DNA of 64,000 bases from Chryseobacterium glaciei (GCF_001648155.1 NZ_CP015199.1:310001-374000), one strand, 5' to 3'. Counted from the stretch's first letter, positions 1 through 9,667 are shown. The notes: generated by a model not told the origin, from the sequence alone. Numbers and translations: made by a program.

Positions 1-1242
1 AAAATCTGCATCTGCAAAAGTACCATCACTTCCGCTTGCACCGCTTGCTTTTTTGTTAGAAAACTTAATCAATTTTGTACCTTCTTCAAATTTAGCATAA
101 TCTGAAATAGATGCAGGATCTGTACTTCCAGCTACTTTCATTACTCTAGCATCTGTTCCTGTAGATTGAATAAATTCTTGGCGGGCTCTAAAACCTGCCC
201 AACCATCATTAACACCTAATGTAGCTCCTACCGGCTTAGTACAACTTGCAAGAATTAAAAAAGTAGTTCCTCCGTAAGTTTTTGTTTTAACACCATCAAA
301 ATTAATAGGGAAAATAACTTCATCTTGCGCTCCATTGATATTGTTATCTGCTTTAAATAAATCAGCATAAGGTATTGTTGCTACTTTATATGGCGAACCA
401 ATTACTTTTGTGATTTCGGTTAAAGCCTCCGTACTTCTATCTGTACCAGTATATACTTTTGCATTTTGGTATAGTTTGGCTTTCAACATCCAAGCAGCAG
501 CTTTATCTGCTCTACCGTATTCATTGGTTTTTGCAGCTGCTAAATCTCCATCTATATCATTTAACTCTCCAAGTATATAGTTGAAAACATATTCTCTTGA
601 TTGTGCTGACGGTGTTACACCAGAACCAATAATGTAATCCTCTGTTGCAAAAGGAATTTTACCGTAAATATCTATTGCGTGATAGTAAGATAAAGCTCTT
701 AAAAATCTTGCTTCCGCACGGAAAGTTTTTATTTGGGCTTTTAACTCTGCTGAAACCCCTCTTGATGATAATTTTTCATCGGTAGTTTCTCTTAAAAACT
801 CATTTACCAAGCCAATTTGGAAAAATATTCTTGCAAAAAAAGCCTCATTGAATTTATTATCTGCGTTCCAAGTATTGAAGTTTAAATCTTTAATCCCCGG
901 ATTATCAGATTCTCCCCAAGCAATAATAGCTTCATCAGTTGTTAATTCTTGTAATTGCCAATATCCTCTGATATATTGTGAAAAACCCTCGTTAGGGCCT
1001 CCATCTACTTCTAATCCTAAATCTGAATTTCCGTTAGGAGAAGTTTGTCCCGTTACCGCTAGACCAGCATAAATTTTCGCTAAAAACTGCTTGTACGAGT
1101 CTGGATTGGCATAAAATTGTTCAGATGTGTATAGTTCATCATCATTTACTTTAACATCCAAATCATTAATACAAGAAGTCACTGATAAAAGAAATACACC
1201 AGCAATAGCCAGGTTTCTTAATTTTAATATATTTAATTTCAT
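1..1242 (-). CDS. SusD/RagB family nutrient-binding outer membrane lipoprotein (3' end cut by window)
   Basis: Outer-membrane lipoprotein that, in this family, caps the SusC channel and binds glycans or peptides for TonB-driven import. The reading frame starts at 1242 on the minus strand and is open to the window edge, so only the N-terminal 414 residues are present. The N-terminus is a lipoprotein signal with lipobox VTSC (Cys24), followed by the usual SusD pattern: conserved Trp/Leu-rich helices, including a region reading YWQLQELTTDEAIIAWG, and an ARIFFQI helix. It lies 12 bp downstream of the SusC gene on the same strand, the standard susC-susD order. The substrate cannot be told from what is visible. 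Confidence 0.93.
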   Translation of the reverse strand, partial: MKLNILKLRNLAIAGVFLLSVTSCINDLDVKVNDDELYTSEQFYANPDSYKQFLAKIYAGLAVTGQTSPNGNSDLGLEVDGGPNEGFSQYIRGYWQLQELTTDEAIIAWGESDNPGIKDLNFNTWNADNKFNEAFFARIFFQIGLVNEFLRETTDEKLSSRGVSAELKAQIKTFRAEARFLRALSYYHAIDIYGKIPFATEDYIIGSGVTPSAQSREYVFNYILGELNDIDGDLAAAKTNEYGRADKAAAWMLKAKLYQNAKVYTGTDRSTEALTEITKVIGSPYKVATIPYADLFKADNNINGAQDEVIFPINFDGVKTKTYGGTTFLILASCTKPVGATLGVNDGWAGFRARQEFIQSTGTDARVMKVAGSTDPASISDYAKFEEGTKLIKFSNKKASGASGSDGTFADADF

Positions 1243-1254
1243 TTTTTCTAAAGT

Positions 1255-3990
1255 TTAAAAGTTTGCATTAATCCCTAAAGTAAACATTCTTGCTCTTGGA
1301 TATATTGAAGAATCTCTTCCTTCATTAAATACTTCTGGATCTATGTTTTTATATTTCGTGATAACGAGTACATTATTTACACCGGTATAAAATCTTATAG
1401 AACCATTGTTTTTTAATAAATTATTAAAAGTATATCCTAAAGTTACATTATCCAATTTCACAAAACTTCCGTTTTTAACGTAATAGTCAGATTCTTTATT
1501 GGTAAATCTAAAATTAGTATTAGTAAAGTCTACAGGAGCATTATTAATAGTACCATCTACCGTATTATAAATGTTACCTAATTGCGCTCTATCTGCAGAA
1601 ATTTGATCATATAAATAATTTCCTATACTTGCTCTCCAAGCCATAGAGAAATCGATATGTTTTCCAAAAGTTGCATTGGTCATAAAGCCCATTGTTACAT
1701 CTGCTTGTGGTTTTTTGTAAATATATTTATCTGCAGAAGTTATGACACCATCATTATTTCTATCTACATAAGCTCCTTCTATTGGTTTACCATTGTTATC
1801 ATACACCTGTTGGTACACATTAAACGCATAAGGAGAATATCCTGTTGTAAATGTTTGTATAAAAGCACCCAAACCTACACCACCTTTATCAATTTTATCT
1901 GACTCTAACTCTTTAATTTTTATATTGTTATAGGTTGCATTATAATTGAAATTCAGGGTGAAGTTTTCTTTTTTCACAGCTTTTATATCCAATCCCAGCT
2001 CTATCCCTTTAGACTGTAGTCTACCAATATTTTTAGGACCAATAATCCTTAAATTTTCTAAAGGACCTTCTGGTACGATAGAAAGCAAGTCTTTAGTATC
2101 TGCTAAATAAAAATCTAATGTCCCTGTTACTCTATTTTTAGCGAATCCAAAATCTAATCCTAGATTATATTTTATACTTTCTTCCCATTTTAGGTTTTCA
2201 TTATATCCATTGGCTTTTGCAATCTGATAAAACGTATTTCCGAATTGATAGTATAATGTAGAAGATACGTTATAGGTTTTAAAATAATCATATCTGTAAT
2301 CTAAAATATCTTGCTGTCCTGTTTTACCAACACTTGCTCTTAGTTTAAGATCCGAAAGTGTAGAATTTCCTTTCAGGAAACTTTCTTCAGAAATTTTCCA
2401 AGCGGCAGCTACTCCACCGAAATTACCCCATCTGTTATCTTTACTAAAACGAGAAGAACCATCTCTTCTATAATTTACGGTAAGTAAATATTTATTGTTA
2501 TATCCTAAATTTAACCTACCAAAAAATGCCTGTAAATTAACATCCGGTTTAGAATCCGGATTATAAAAATTATTAATAGGGTCTAAAGTGTATAAAAATG
2601 TATTTTTAGTATCGAAACTAGTTTTATGGTAGTTTTGATATTCATAACCTCCCATTACATCAAAATTGAATTTGCCAAAAGTTTTACCATAATTCAACTG
2701 TACGTTAGCATTTTTATTCAATAGGCTTTCTCCAGTGAAAGACTCTGAACCATAATATGCAAAAGTATTTGCAACAGAATAATATCCGTTTCTAGAATTT
2801 TTAGTTGTAGTTATATGCCCGTCTAATTCTTTACTATCCAAACCTGCGTTAGCAACTAATCTCAATTCCGGTAAAAAATGGAATTTATATTCCATGTTTA
2901 CATTTCCAAAAAATCTTTTGAAATTTTGAATATCGTGCTTATTTCTTAACTGTGCTACAGGATTCGAAACTCCATTAGGATTATAAGTGCCTGTCGTAGA
3001 ATTGAAATTACCTCCTCTGTTTTCATAGTAACCATCTCCGTAGATAGAATTGTCATCATAAACAGATTGTGTAGGGTTCATGGAAAGTGCATTACCTATA
3101 GCTGCTTCATCGGCATTATTTTTAAAAGTATAAGAATAAGTACCCGTAATATTAAATTTTAAATGATCATCGAAAAAACTAGGGCTAATTGCAATATTTC
3201 CTGTTGTTCTTTGAAAACCGGAAGTAATCAATAATCCACTATTTTCTAAATGATCTACAGAGAAACGGGTTGGTACTTTTCCAAACAAACTTCCGGAAAC
3301 AGAAGCGTTAATATCATTAGTTACAGATGTTTTAAAAATTTCATCTTGCCAATCAGTATTAGCAGTGCCTAATTGAGCTATTTTATCCGGAACAAATTGA
3401 TTAATTAAAGTCCTAAACTCATCACCATTATATACTTTGATTTTTTTAGCGAGCGTATTAACCGTAGTAAAAGCATTTAATGATACCCTTAATCTTTTTC
3501 CTCCTTTTTTGGTTGTAATTAATAAAACCCCATTAGATCCTCTAGATCCGTAAATTGCAGTAGAAGCTGCATCCTTTAATATAGAAAAAGATTCTATGTC
3601 ATTTGGGTTGATAGTAGATAAAGAAACTCCATCTAAAGGCAAACCATCTACAACCAACAAAGGCTCATTACTTGCATTTAAAGAAGAGCCTCCTCTTACT
3701 CTGATGATCGGTTCACTTCCTGGTGTTCCAGATTGGGTGATTACCACTCCGGCAGCACGACCATTAATAAGCCCTTCTGCAGTTGTTACAGCACCTTTAT
3801 TAAAATCGGCTGTTGATAGAGAGGTGATTGAACCTGTCAGATCAGTCTTCTTCTGCTTCCCATACCCTATCAAAACAACCTCCTCTATTTTTTTCTCCTT
3901 AGTAATAGAGTCTTTTGTTTGTGCATGTATCATTGTGCTTGCCAAGAGAAAAGCAGGCGCAATTTTTAATACCGTTGTAAAATTTTTCAC
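1255..3990 (-). CDS. SusC/RagA family TonB-linked outer membrane receptor
   Basis: TonB-dependent outer-membrane transporter working with the adjacent SusD protein. The 911-residue product has a signal peptide (MKNFTTVLK... to about A23-Q24), a conserved EEVVLIGYGKQKK segment around residue 36 at the TonB-box position, a plug with the SusC signature AIYGSRGSNGVLLITTKKG at about 147-166, then a long beta-barrel rich in alternating aromatic residues, ending in the typical terminal F (INANF). Most SusC proteins carry an N-terminal carboxypeptidase-regulatory-like sandwich before the plug; here the signal peptide runs straight into the plug, so that domain is missing, as in the shorter RagA-like members. 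Promoter not clear; the gene is divergent from metG across a 337-bp gap. Confidence 0.95.
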   Translation of the reverse strand: MKNFTTVLKIAPAFLLASTMIHAQTKDSITKEKKIEEVVLIGYGKQKKTDLTGSITSLSTADFNKGAVTTAEGLINGRAAGVVITQSGTPGSEPIIRVRGGSSLNASNEPLLVVDGLPLDGVSLSTINPNDIESFSILKDAASTAIYGSRGSNGVLLITTKKGGKRLRVSLNAFTTVNTLAKKIKVYNGDEFRTLINQFVPDKIAQLGTANTDWQDEIFKTSVTNDINASVSGSLFGKVPTRFSVDHLENSGLLITSGFQRTTGNIAISPSFFDDHLKFNITGTYSYTFKNNADEAAIGNALSMNPTQSVYDDNSIYGDGYYENRGGNFNSTTGTYNPNGVSNPVAQLRNKHDIQNFKRFFGNVNMEYKFHFLPELRLVANAGLDSKELDGHITTTKNSRNGYYSVANTFAYYGSESFTGESLLNKNANVQLNYGKTFGKFNFDVMGGYEYQNYHKTSFDTKNTFLYTLDPINNFYNPDSKPDVNLQAFFGRLNLGYNNKYLLTVNYRRDGSSRFSKDNRWGNFGGVAAAWKISEESFLKGNSTLSDLKLRASVGKTGQQDILDYRYDYFKTYNVSSTLYYQFGNTFYQIAKANGYNENLKWEESIKYNLGLDFGFAKNRVTGTLDFYLADTKDLLSIVPEGPLENLRIIGPKNIGRLQSKGIELGLDIKAVKKENFTLNFNYNATYNNIKIKELESDKIDKGGVGLGAFIQTFTTGYSPYAFNVYQQVYDNNGKPIEGAYVDRNNDGVITSADKYIYKKPQADVTMGFMTNATFGKHIDFSMAWRASIGNYLYDQISADRAQLGNIYNTVDGTINNAPVDFTNTNFRFTNKESDYYVKNGSFVKLDNVTLGYTFNNLLKNNGSIRFYTGVNNVLVITKYKNIDPEVFNEGRDSSIYPRARMFTLGINANF

Positions 3991-4327
3991 AATATTGTTT
4001 TTTTATATAGTTTGTTTTTTATAATAATTTTGGCATAGAGCCAGACTTGTAATTTATAAAAAAAATAGAATTATCATAAATTTAATGAAAATTAAGATAA
4101 AATTATGTAAATTACCTGAGTATTTTAAACCAAACTACTGTTTTTCATTCACTTACGATAAATTATGTGAAACATAACAACACGCCAAGGTTAACAATAA
4201 GTTAAACATCTATTTAACTAAATGTAATATTTCAAACATCCTAAACAATTTTAAAGCTTTTTAAGCAGAGACTAGCACCAGTTTTTGGGAGATAATCCGT
4301 ATCTTTGCAGATAAAATTTTACTATAA
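3991..4327. other. Divergent intergenic region between susC and metG
   Basis: 337 bp, very AT-rich, no gene seen. It holds the start regions of the susC/susD pair (leftward) and metG (rightward). The only clear promoter element is the TATCTTTG box in front of metG. Nothing else could be recognised. Confidence 0.6.
4300..4307 (+). promoter_or_regulatory. Bacteroidota -7 box TATCTTTG for metG
   Basis: Matches the TAnnTTTG consensus used by the Bacteroidota primary sigma factor. It lies 20 bases ahead of the metG ATG. A TTG at 4285-4287 is present but the spacing (12 bp) is shorter than the usual 18-21 bp. Confidence 0.65.
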
Positions 4328-6364
4328 ATGTCAAACAGAAAGATGATTACGGCAGCTTTGCCTTATGCAAACGGACCGGTTCATATAGGACATTTGGCAG
4401 GTGTTTATATTCCTGCGGATGTTTACGCAAGATTTCAGAGAAGATCAGGAAAAGATGTAGCGTTTATCTGTGGTTCAGATGAGCACGGAATTCCTATCAC
4501 CATCAGAGCAAAAAAAGAAGGAGTTACTCCACAAGATATTGTAGACAAATACCACGAGATCATCAAAAAATCGTTCTCAGATCTTGGGATTTCTTTTGAT
4601 GAATACTCCAGAACGACTTCTAAGAATCATCATGATACAAGTCAGGATTTCTTTAAAGTTCTTTACGAAAAAGGGAAATTTACAGAAGAAGTTTCTGAGC
4701 AGTATTTTGACGAACAGGCTAATGAGTTTTTAGCTGACAGATACATCGTTGGAACTTGTCCGAATTGTGGAAACGAAAATGCGTACGGAGATCAGTGTGA
4801 GAAATGCGGTACTACTCTTTCTCCATCAGAATTGATTAATCCAAAATCAATGTTAAGCGGAAATGTTCCGATTCTTAAAGAAACTAAGAACTGGTATCTT
4901 CCATTAAACGAATATGAAGATTTCCTTAATGAATGGATCATTGAAGGCCATAAAGACGACTGGAAACCTAATGTTTACGGACAGGTTAAATCTTGGTTAA
5001 ACGATGGGTTAAAACCGCGTGCTATGACCAGAGATCTTAACTGGGGGGTTCCTGTTCCGCTTCCAAATGCAGACGGAAAAGTATTGTATGTTTGGTTTGA
5101 TGCACCAATTGGATATATTTCTTTCACGAAAGAATGGGCTGCGAAAAACGGAAAAGACTGGAAAGATTACTGGCAGCGCGAAAACAGTGATTTAGTTCAC
5201 TTTATCGGAAAGGATAATATTGTGTTCCACTGTATTATTTTCCCTGCGATGATGAAGGCTCACGGAGATTATATCATGCCAACCAACGTTCCTGCTTTTG
5301 AATTTTTAAATCTTGAAAACGATAAAATTTCAACCTCAAGAAATTGGGCAGTTTGGGCACATGAATATGTTCAGGATTTCCCTGGACAGCAAGATGTATT
5401 AAGATATGCTTTGCTTTCTTCTGCTCCTGAAACTAAGGATAATAATTTTACTTGGAAAGATTTTCAAACTAAAAATAATTCAGAATTAGTTGGAATTTTT
5501 GGAAACTTTATCAATAGAGTTGCTGTTTTGATTCATAAATATTATGATGGAGTTGTTCCTCAAGGTGATGTAAATGCTCCTGAATTACAGGAAATCAATA
5601 AATCAGCAAAAGAAATTTCAGGATTCTTAGAAAATTACGAATTCAGAAACTCATTAACTGCTTTAATGAATTTAGCACGTTTCGGAAATCAATATCTTCA
5701 AGCTGAAGAGCCTTGGAAAACCATTAAAGACAATCCGGAAAAAGCGGCACAATCTTTATTCGTTGGAGCTCAGATTGCCGTTGCTTTGGCTCAATTGTGT
5801 GAACCATTTATGCCTTTCAGTTCTGAGAAATTATTGAATATGTTCAACGTTGAAAAATCAAACTGGAATGATGTTGAAACTAAAAATGTTTTAATTGAAA
5901 CAGGCCATAAAATCAACGAATCATCACTTCTTTTCTCAAAAATTGAAGACGATGTTATTGAAGCTCAGATTCAAAAATTAGAGGACACAAAACAAAACAA
6001 TAAAAAAACAAACCCTAACGCAAATCCTATGAAAGAGGAAATAACTTTTGATGATTTCACGAAAATCGATTTAAGAACAGCTACTATTATTGAAGCTGAA
6101 AAAGTTGAGAAAGCTGATAAATTATTAAAATTAACTGTTGACACTGGCGTTGACGTAAGAACAGTTGTTTCCGGAATTGCAGAAAGTTTCACTCCGGAAG
6201 AAGTGATCGGAAAGCAGGTAATGATTTTATTAAATCTTGCTCCAAGAAAAATCAGAGGAATTGAGTCTCAGGGAATGTTGCTATTAACAACAAAACCAGA
6301 CGGAAAATTATCTTTTGTAACTCCAGATGATTCTCATGTAGAAAACGGTATTGAGATTGGATAA
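4328..6364 (+). CDS. metG: Methionyl-tRNA synthetase
   Basis: Charges tRNA-Met with methionine in the cytoplasm. The 678-residue protein shows the class I HIGH motif (P12...H19-I-G-H22), a Cys4 zinc knuckle (Cys144, 147, 157, 160) in the connective domain, and the KMSKS-loop variant KISTS at 333-337. From about residue 574 it carries a C-terminal Trbp111/EMAP-II-like tRNA-binding domain (FTKIDLRTATI...) after a lysine/asparagine-rich linker. This domain makes it the long, dimeric form of MetRS. It is monocistronic: a -7 box precedes it and an intrinsic terminator follows 22 bases after the stop codon. Confidence 0.98.
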   Translation: MSNRKMITAALPYANGPVHIGHLAGVYIPADVYARFQRRSGKDVAFICGSDEHGIPITIRAKKEGVTPQDIVDKYHEIIKKSFSDLGISFDEYSRTTSKNHHDTSQDFFKVLYEKGKFTEEVSEQYFDEQANEFLADRYIVGTCPNCGNENAYGDQCEKCGTTLSPSELINPKSMLSGNVPILKETKNWYLPLNEYEDFLNEWIIEGHKDDWKPNVYGQVKSWLNDGLKPRAMTRDLNWGVPVPLPNADGKVLYVWFDAPIGYISFTKEWAAKNGKDWKDYWQRENSDLVHFIGKDNIVFHCIIFPAMMKAHGDYIMPTNVPAFEFLNLENDKISTSRNWAVWAHEYVQDFPGQQDVLRYALLSSAPETKDNNFTWKDFQTKNNSELVGIFGNFINRVAVLIHKYYDGVVPQGDVNAPELQEINKSAKEISGFLENYEFRNSLTALMNLARFGNQYLQAEEPWKTIKDNPEKAAQSLFVGAQIAVALAQLCEPFMPFSSEKLLNMFNVEKSNWNDVETKNVLIETGHKINESSLLFSKIEDDVIEAQIQKLEDTKQNNKKTNPNANPMKEEITFDDFTKIDLRTATIIEAEKVEKADKLLKLTVDTGVDVRTVVSGIAESFTPEEVIGKQVMILLNLAPRKIRGIESQGMLLLTTKPDGKLSFVTPDDSHVENGIEIG

Positions 6365-6386
6365 ATTCTAATTAAAACTATATGAA

Positions 6387-6412
6387 ATGGGCATTTTTGT
6401 GCCCATTTTTTT
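6387..6412 (+). terminator. Rho-independent terminator after metG
   Basis: Perfect 7-bp stem ATGGGCA/TGCCCAT with loop TTTTTG, followed by seven T. It overlaps the longest possible reading of the next gene, which argues that the next gene starts later, at 6420. Confidence 0.8.
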
Positions 6413-6419
6413 ATTAATC

Positions 6420-7082
6420 ATGGTAAATAAAAGTGTTTTAAGAAAACTATCAGACTACGAATTAAATAAGTACATAAAAGAAGGTAACCGCTTTACTCCC
6501 GAGGCAGTTCAAATGGCTTTTGAAATTCTTGAGGAAAGAGGACGAACTTTCACAACCGAAGAGAAAATCAGTATTCAAAATATCATTCAAAACAAAAAAG
6601 AATCTGAGGCTGCAAAAAAGAACGAAGAAATTGAAGACTGGAAAGATCATATTACCACAGATTCATCCGCCATCAGATTGTATTCAAGAGCATTACTTTT
6701 GAGTTCAAGTTTCTTTCTTGGAACTTTTTATGGAGCTTTTTTATTAAGTCTAAATTTTATAAAACTAAAAAAATATGCTTCAGCAGTCTTTACTATGTTT
6801 TTCGGAATCATCTACATTCCTTTTCAATACTATACTTACCGATTTTTAATCGGAAATGGCTTTGCAAACTCTTCGAGATATAGCCCCGAAATTCTTCCTT
6901 TAATTTTAGGACCTTTAATTTTAATTATAATTTGGGTAACAATGATGCCTAAAAGACTTGCATATAGAACGCAGTCATTCGTTTTCCCAGTAATTCTTGC
7001 AATTGCCATGCTGATTTTGATTTTCATCAATTATCAGGGATGGTTTTCAAGTTATTTTTTATTGAGATTTACTCAATTATAA
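6420..7082 (+). CDS. Small integral membrane protein of unknown function
   Basis: 220 residues if started at the ATG at 6420. A longer frame begins at 6387, but that ATG is the first base of the metG terminator stem, so the shorter start is preferred. Residues 1-80 are soluble and helical (a DYELNKYI...EAVQMAFEILEERG segment similar to short helical repeats found ahead of membrane domains in Bacteroidota proteins). The C-terminal half has four hydrophobic segments (about 93-112, 122-140, 157-174, 188-208). No family was recognised. No promoter box was recognised between the metG terminator and the start, so it may depend on read-through. Confidence 0.7.
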   Translation: MVNKSVLRKLSDYELNKYIKEGNRFTPEAVQMAFEILEERGRTFTTEEKISIQNIIQNKKESEAAKKNEEIEDWKDHITTDSSAIRLYSRALLLSSSFFLGTFYGAFLLSLNFIKLKKYASAVFTMFFGIIYIPFQYYTYRFLIGNGFANSSRYSPEILPLILGPLILIIIWVTMMPKRLAYRTQSFVFPVILAIAMLILIFINYQGWFSSYFLLRFTQL

Positions 7083-7123
7083 TATATAAATGTAGGAAAA
7101 CGGTAATCTTCAACATTTTAAAT

Positions 7124-7161
7124 AAGAAAGACGCATAGATTTATGCGTCTTTCTTGTTTTT
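7124..7161 (+). terminator. Strong intrinsic terminator (14-bp stem)
   Basis: Perfect 14-bp stem (7124-7137 with 7142-7155), loop GATT, then G and five T. It lies between two convergent genes and could serve the plus-strand membrane-protein gene; the minus-strand side lacks a good T run. Confidence 0.85.
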
Positions 7162-7165
7162 ATCC

Positions 7166-7186
7166 GTCATCGCGAAGAGTAATGAC
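7166..7186. repeat. Short GTCAT...ATGAC intergenic repeat remnant
   Basis: GTCATCGCGAAGAGTAATGAC has 5-bp inverted ends and resembles the ends of the larger GTCAT...ATGAC elements seen at 43,918 and 62,488. Probably a small remnant of the same family. Confidence 0.35.
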
Positions 7187-7196
7187 AAAAAACTAA

Positions 7197-7901
7197 TTAT
7201 TTCTTAGTCAATTTTGCTAAATAACAATCTTCGTCCTGCATTACTTTTTCAATGCTGAAACCATTATTTTCAGCAGCATTTTGGAAGGTATTAAAATCAA
7301 GATACAACCATTTTATAGGATCTTCTGATTCCCCTTTGTAATGAACGATATAATCTAACTCTCCGTAATATCCTGTCGCCGGAATTAAAACTCCTCCATC
7401 ATCATCACGGTCAAACATATATAAAATATCGGTGCTGTCGATGAGGATTTGACCGTTTTCGTTTAATAAAGAATGAAGCTTTTTAAGGTAGATATCAATC
7501 TTCTCAAGACTTTCAAAGATTCCGGTTCCGTTCATTAATAATAAGATAGTATCAAAGGTCTGACCTGAAAAATCAAGGATGTTTTCACAAACTGTATTTT
7601 TGATTCCTCTTAATTGACCCACCTCAACAGATTTAGCTGAAATATCTAAAGCCAAGACATCTAAACCTCTTTCATTTTGAAGATATAATGAATGCGAACC
7701 TGCCCCTGCTCCAATATCCAAAACTTTTCCTTGAGATAATTCCAGCGCTTTTTGTTCAATATCATTCATCTCTTCAAAGTCTCTGAAAAGATATTCCACC
7801 GGAAGCTCGTCCAACTCAGAAATTGAAGTTTCAGTCTGCAAATCTTCAGGATTTTCGTTGTGAAAATAATCCCAGATTGCTTTACCCATTAAATCTTTCA
7901 T
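7197..7901 (-). CDS. Class I SAM-dependent methyltransferase
   Basis: Soluble methyltransferase of unknown substrate, 234 residues from the ATG at 7901. The glycine-rich SAM-binding motif is VLDIGAGAGSH at about 71-81, followed by an acidic residue at the end of strand 2 (LALDIS) and a FDTILLLMNGTG motif IV region. A longer frame would start at 7955, but the promoter box TATCTTTG at 7919-7926 lies inside that extension and points to a transcript beginning just before 7901. Its family is that of Bacteroidota proteins annotated only as class I methyltransferases. It stands alone with its own promoter. Confidence 0.88.
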   Translation of the reverse strand: MKDLMGKAIWDYFHNENPEDLQTETSISELDELPVEYLFRDFEEMNDIEQKALELSQGKVLDIGAGAGSHSLYLQNERGLDVLALDISAKSVEVGQLRGIKNTVCENILDFSGQTFDTILLLMNGTGIFESLEKIDIYLKKLHSLLNENGQILIDSTDILYMFDRDDDGGVLIPATGYYGELDYIVHYKGESEDPIKWLYLDFNTFQNAAENNGFSIEKVMQDEDCYLAKLTKK

Positions 7902-7918
7902 GTCATATTTTAATACAG

Positions 7919-7926
7919 CAAAGATA
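7919..7926 (-). promoter_or_regulatory. -7 box TATCTTTG deciding the methyltransferase start
   Basis: TAnnTTTG match on the minus strand, 17 bases before the ATG at 7901. It falls inside the longer alternative reading frame. Confidence 0.6.
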
Positions 7927-7982
7927 AGGTTTTGAGAAGGAAAAATGAAGGTCAACTAGAAGACAATATTCTGAAATATTAT

Positions 7983-8993
7983 TTAAAATACACTCAAATC
8001 ATATTGTTTAACCAAGTCTAAAATCATGTGATAACCTGCTAGAGAATTTCCATGTTGATCTAAAGCCGGACTGAAAACACCAATCCCCATTTTTCCGGGA
8101 ACAGATACCGTGATTCCACCTCCAACACCAGATTTGCTTGGTAAACCTACATTTCGAGAATATTCTCCACTGAATTCATACATCCCAGCCGTCAGCATTT
8201 GTGATTCAACTAATTTTGCGATGTCCTTATTTTTATGCGTAGAATCTCCGTCAAATCGTACACATTGATTAGCAAAGAAGTAGCCTATTTTAGCCAAATC
8301 TTCAGTATTCAACTCAATAGAACATTGTTTGAAATAATTATCCAATTGATCCTCATTTCCAGAAATCAATCCATTATTTTTCATCAGATAAAACATTCCT
8401 CGGTTACGATTTCAAGTAGATTTTTCAGATTCATAAACAGATTTGCTGTAATCAATTGTTTGATTTTTGGTAATATACCTTACCATATCCAAAATTTTAA
8501 GAAACGGTTTTTCACCATCTCCGGCAATTAAAGAAGTCGTAAGAATAGCACCCGCATTCATCATAGGATTAAGCGGCTTTCCTATTGTTTCAAGATTAGA
8601 AAAATGATTAAAAGGTTTATCAGATCCAAAATATCCCATTTTATCAAAAACATTTGCTTCTCCCCTTTCGTTCACAGCAACCATTAATGCAATAATTTTA
8701 GAAATACTTTGCATCGTAAACTTCTTCTGAACATCACCTGTATTAAAAACTTTACCATTTTTATCTACAACCGAAAAAGCAATCGCTTTGGCGTCCATTT
8801 TACCTAGTTCAGGAATATAATCAGCAACTTTACCTTTCGTATAATACGCCCTGTTTTGTTCGAGAATACTGTTTAATGTTTTTTCCGAAATCGTTGAAAT
8901 ATCTGCTGTTTTCTGAGCATATATCACCGTATTTAAAGAAAGAAAAGCTGCAACAAGAATTCCTTTTGCAGATAAAAAGCTGTTTTTTTTCAT
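7983..8993 (-). pseudogene. glsA: Periplasmic glutaminase A interrupted by one in-frame TGA
   Basis: Serine-dependent glutaminase family (glutamine to glutamate plus ammonia). Read through, the frame gives 336 codons with one stop. Residues 1-26 form a signal peptide (unusual for this normally cytosolic family), S96-I-S-K99 is the catalytic Ser-x-x-Lys, N146 sits in NPMMNAGAI, E188/E190 in YESE. Codon 194 (8412-8414) is TGA; the same frame resumes with NRNRGMFYLMKNN and continues through SGEYSRNVGLPSKSGVGGGI to a normal C-terminus. Family members have Gly at this place, so GGA to TGA is the likely change. The truncated product would lack the Asn, Tyr and C-terminal catalytic residues. Could be a real null mutation, a strain polymorphism or a base-call error. 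Follows the lipoprotein gene by 14 bp. Confidence 0.88.
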
Positions 8994-9007
8994 ATTGAAT
9001 ATAATCT

Positions 9008-9556
9008 CTATTTTACTTTTTCTAAAAGATATAATTTAGCCCCGGAAAATGCCAATTTAGGCATCAGATTACCTTCCAGAACCATTGTTTTATTATTGAC
9101 ATCAATCACGGAGATGTAGTTATTGGAATTGTATTCTATATAATTTTCCTTTTCTTTCGTTATAGGATTTTTTCCGAATTCTAAAGAGTATTTCACCCAA
9201 TCTTCCTTCTCAGAACTACAATGAACGGGTTGAAATTTAGATCTCTTAGCCTTGAAAATAATCTGATCGAAGCTATCTGTACAGTCTGATGTAAATGAAC
9301 TTTCAGGATTTTGATCTTTTGTAAAGTCTTCAAAAGAGCCATGGTAAACTCCTACGACCTTCCAAGTTCCATCAAGACGGTCTTCATCAATTTTTCCGTT
9401 GGCTTTACGAACTGCCCAGCTAATTCCGTTGACTGTTCCTTTTACGGCTTTGTAGCTTACATTTACAGCTCCTTTAACCACTTTTGCAGCAGTAGATACC
9501 ACACAAGAGTTTAATACTAGAAGAGCTGAAACCAGAAATACTATTTTTTTCATCAT
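9008..9556 (-). CDS. Outer-membrane-type lipoprotein, unknown function
   Basis: 182 residues with a short lipoprotein signal (lipobox LNSC, Cys18). Residues 20-55 carry an amphipathic stretch of small residues and lysines (AAKVVKGAVNVSYKAVKG...). The C-terminal 120 residues look like a small beta-rich domain beginning DGTWKVVGVYHGSF, with Cys residues around 90 and 106 that could pair. The pattern of a 'GTWKVVG' opening strand resembles lipocalin-like lipoproteins of Bacteroidota, but no family is claimed. It probably forms an operon with the interrupted glutaminase 14 bp downstream, behind the TATATTTG box at 9574-9581. Confidence 0.8.
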   Translation of the reverse strand: MMKKIVFLVSALLVLNSCVVSTAAKVVKGAVNVSYKAVKGTVNGISWAVRKANGKIDEDRLDGTWKVVGVYHGSFEDFTKDQNPESSFTSDCTDSFDQIIFKAKRSKFQPVHCSSEKEDWVKYSLEFGKNPITKEKENYIEYNSNNYISVIDVNNKTMVLEGNLMPKLAFSGAKLYLLEKVK

Positions 9557-9573
9557 CGAATTTTTATTGTTTA

Positions 9574-9581
9574 CAAATATA
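9574..9581 (-). promoter_or_regulatory. -7 box TATATTTG for the lipoprotein-glutaminase pair
   Basis: TAnnTTTG consensus match, 17 bases upstream of the ATG at 9556. Confidence 0.6.
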
Positions 9582-9667
9582 ATTAATTAAAATTTTCATA
9601 AATATTATATTCGAAATCTTTCATAAAGCATGCTCAGTAATAATAAAAAAACGGAGCTTATTTAAAA

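Noticed and set aside
6387..6419. Longer start of the membrane protein after metG
   Set aside because: The extra codons lie in the metG terminator hairpin and its T run.
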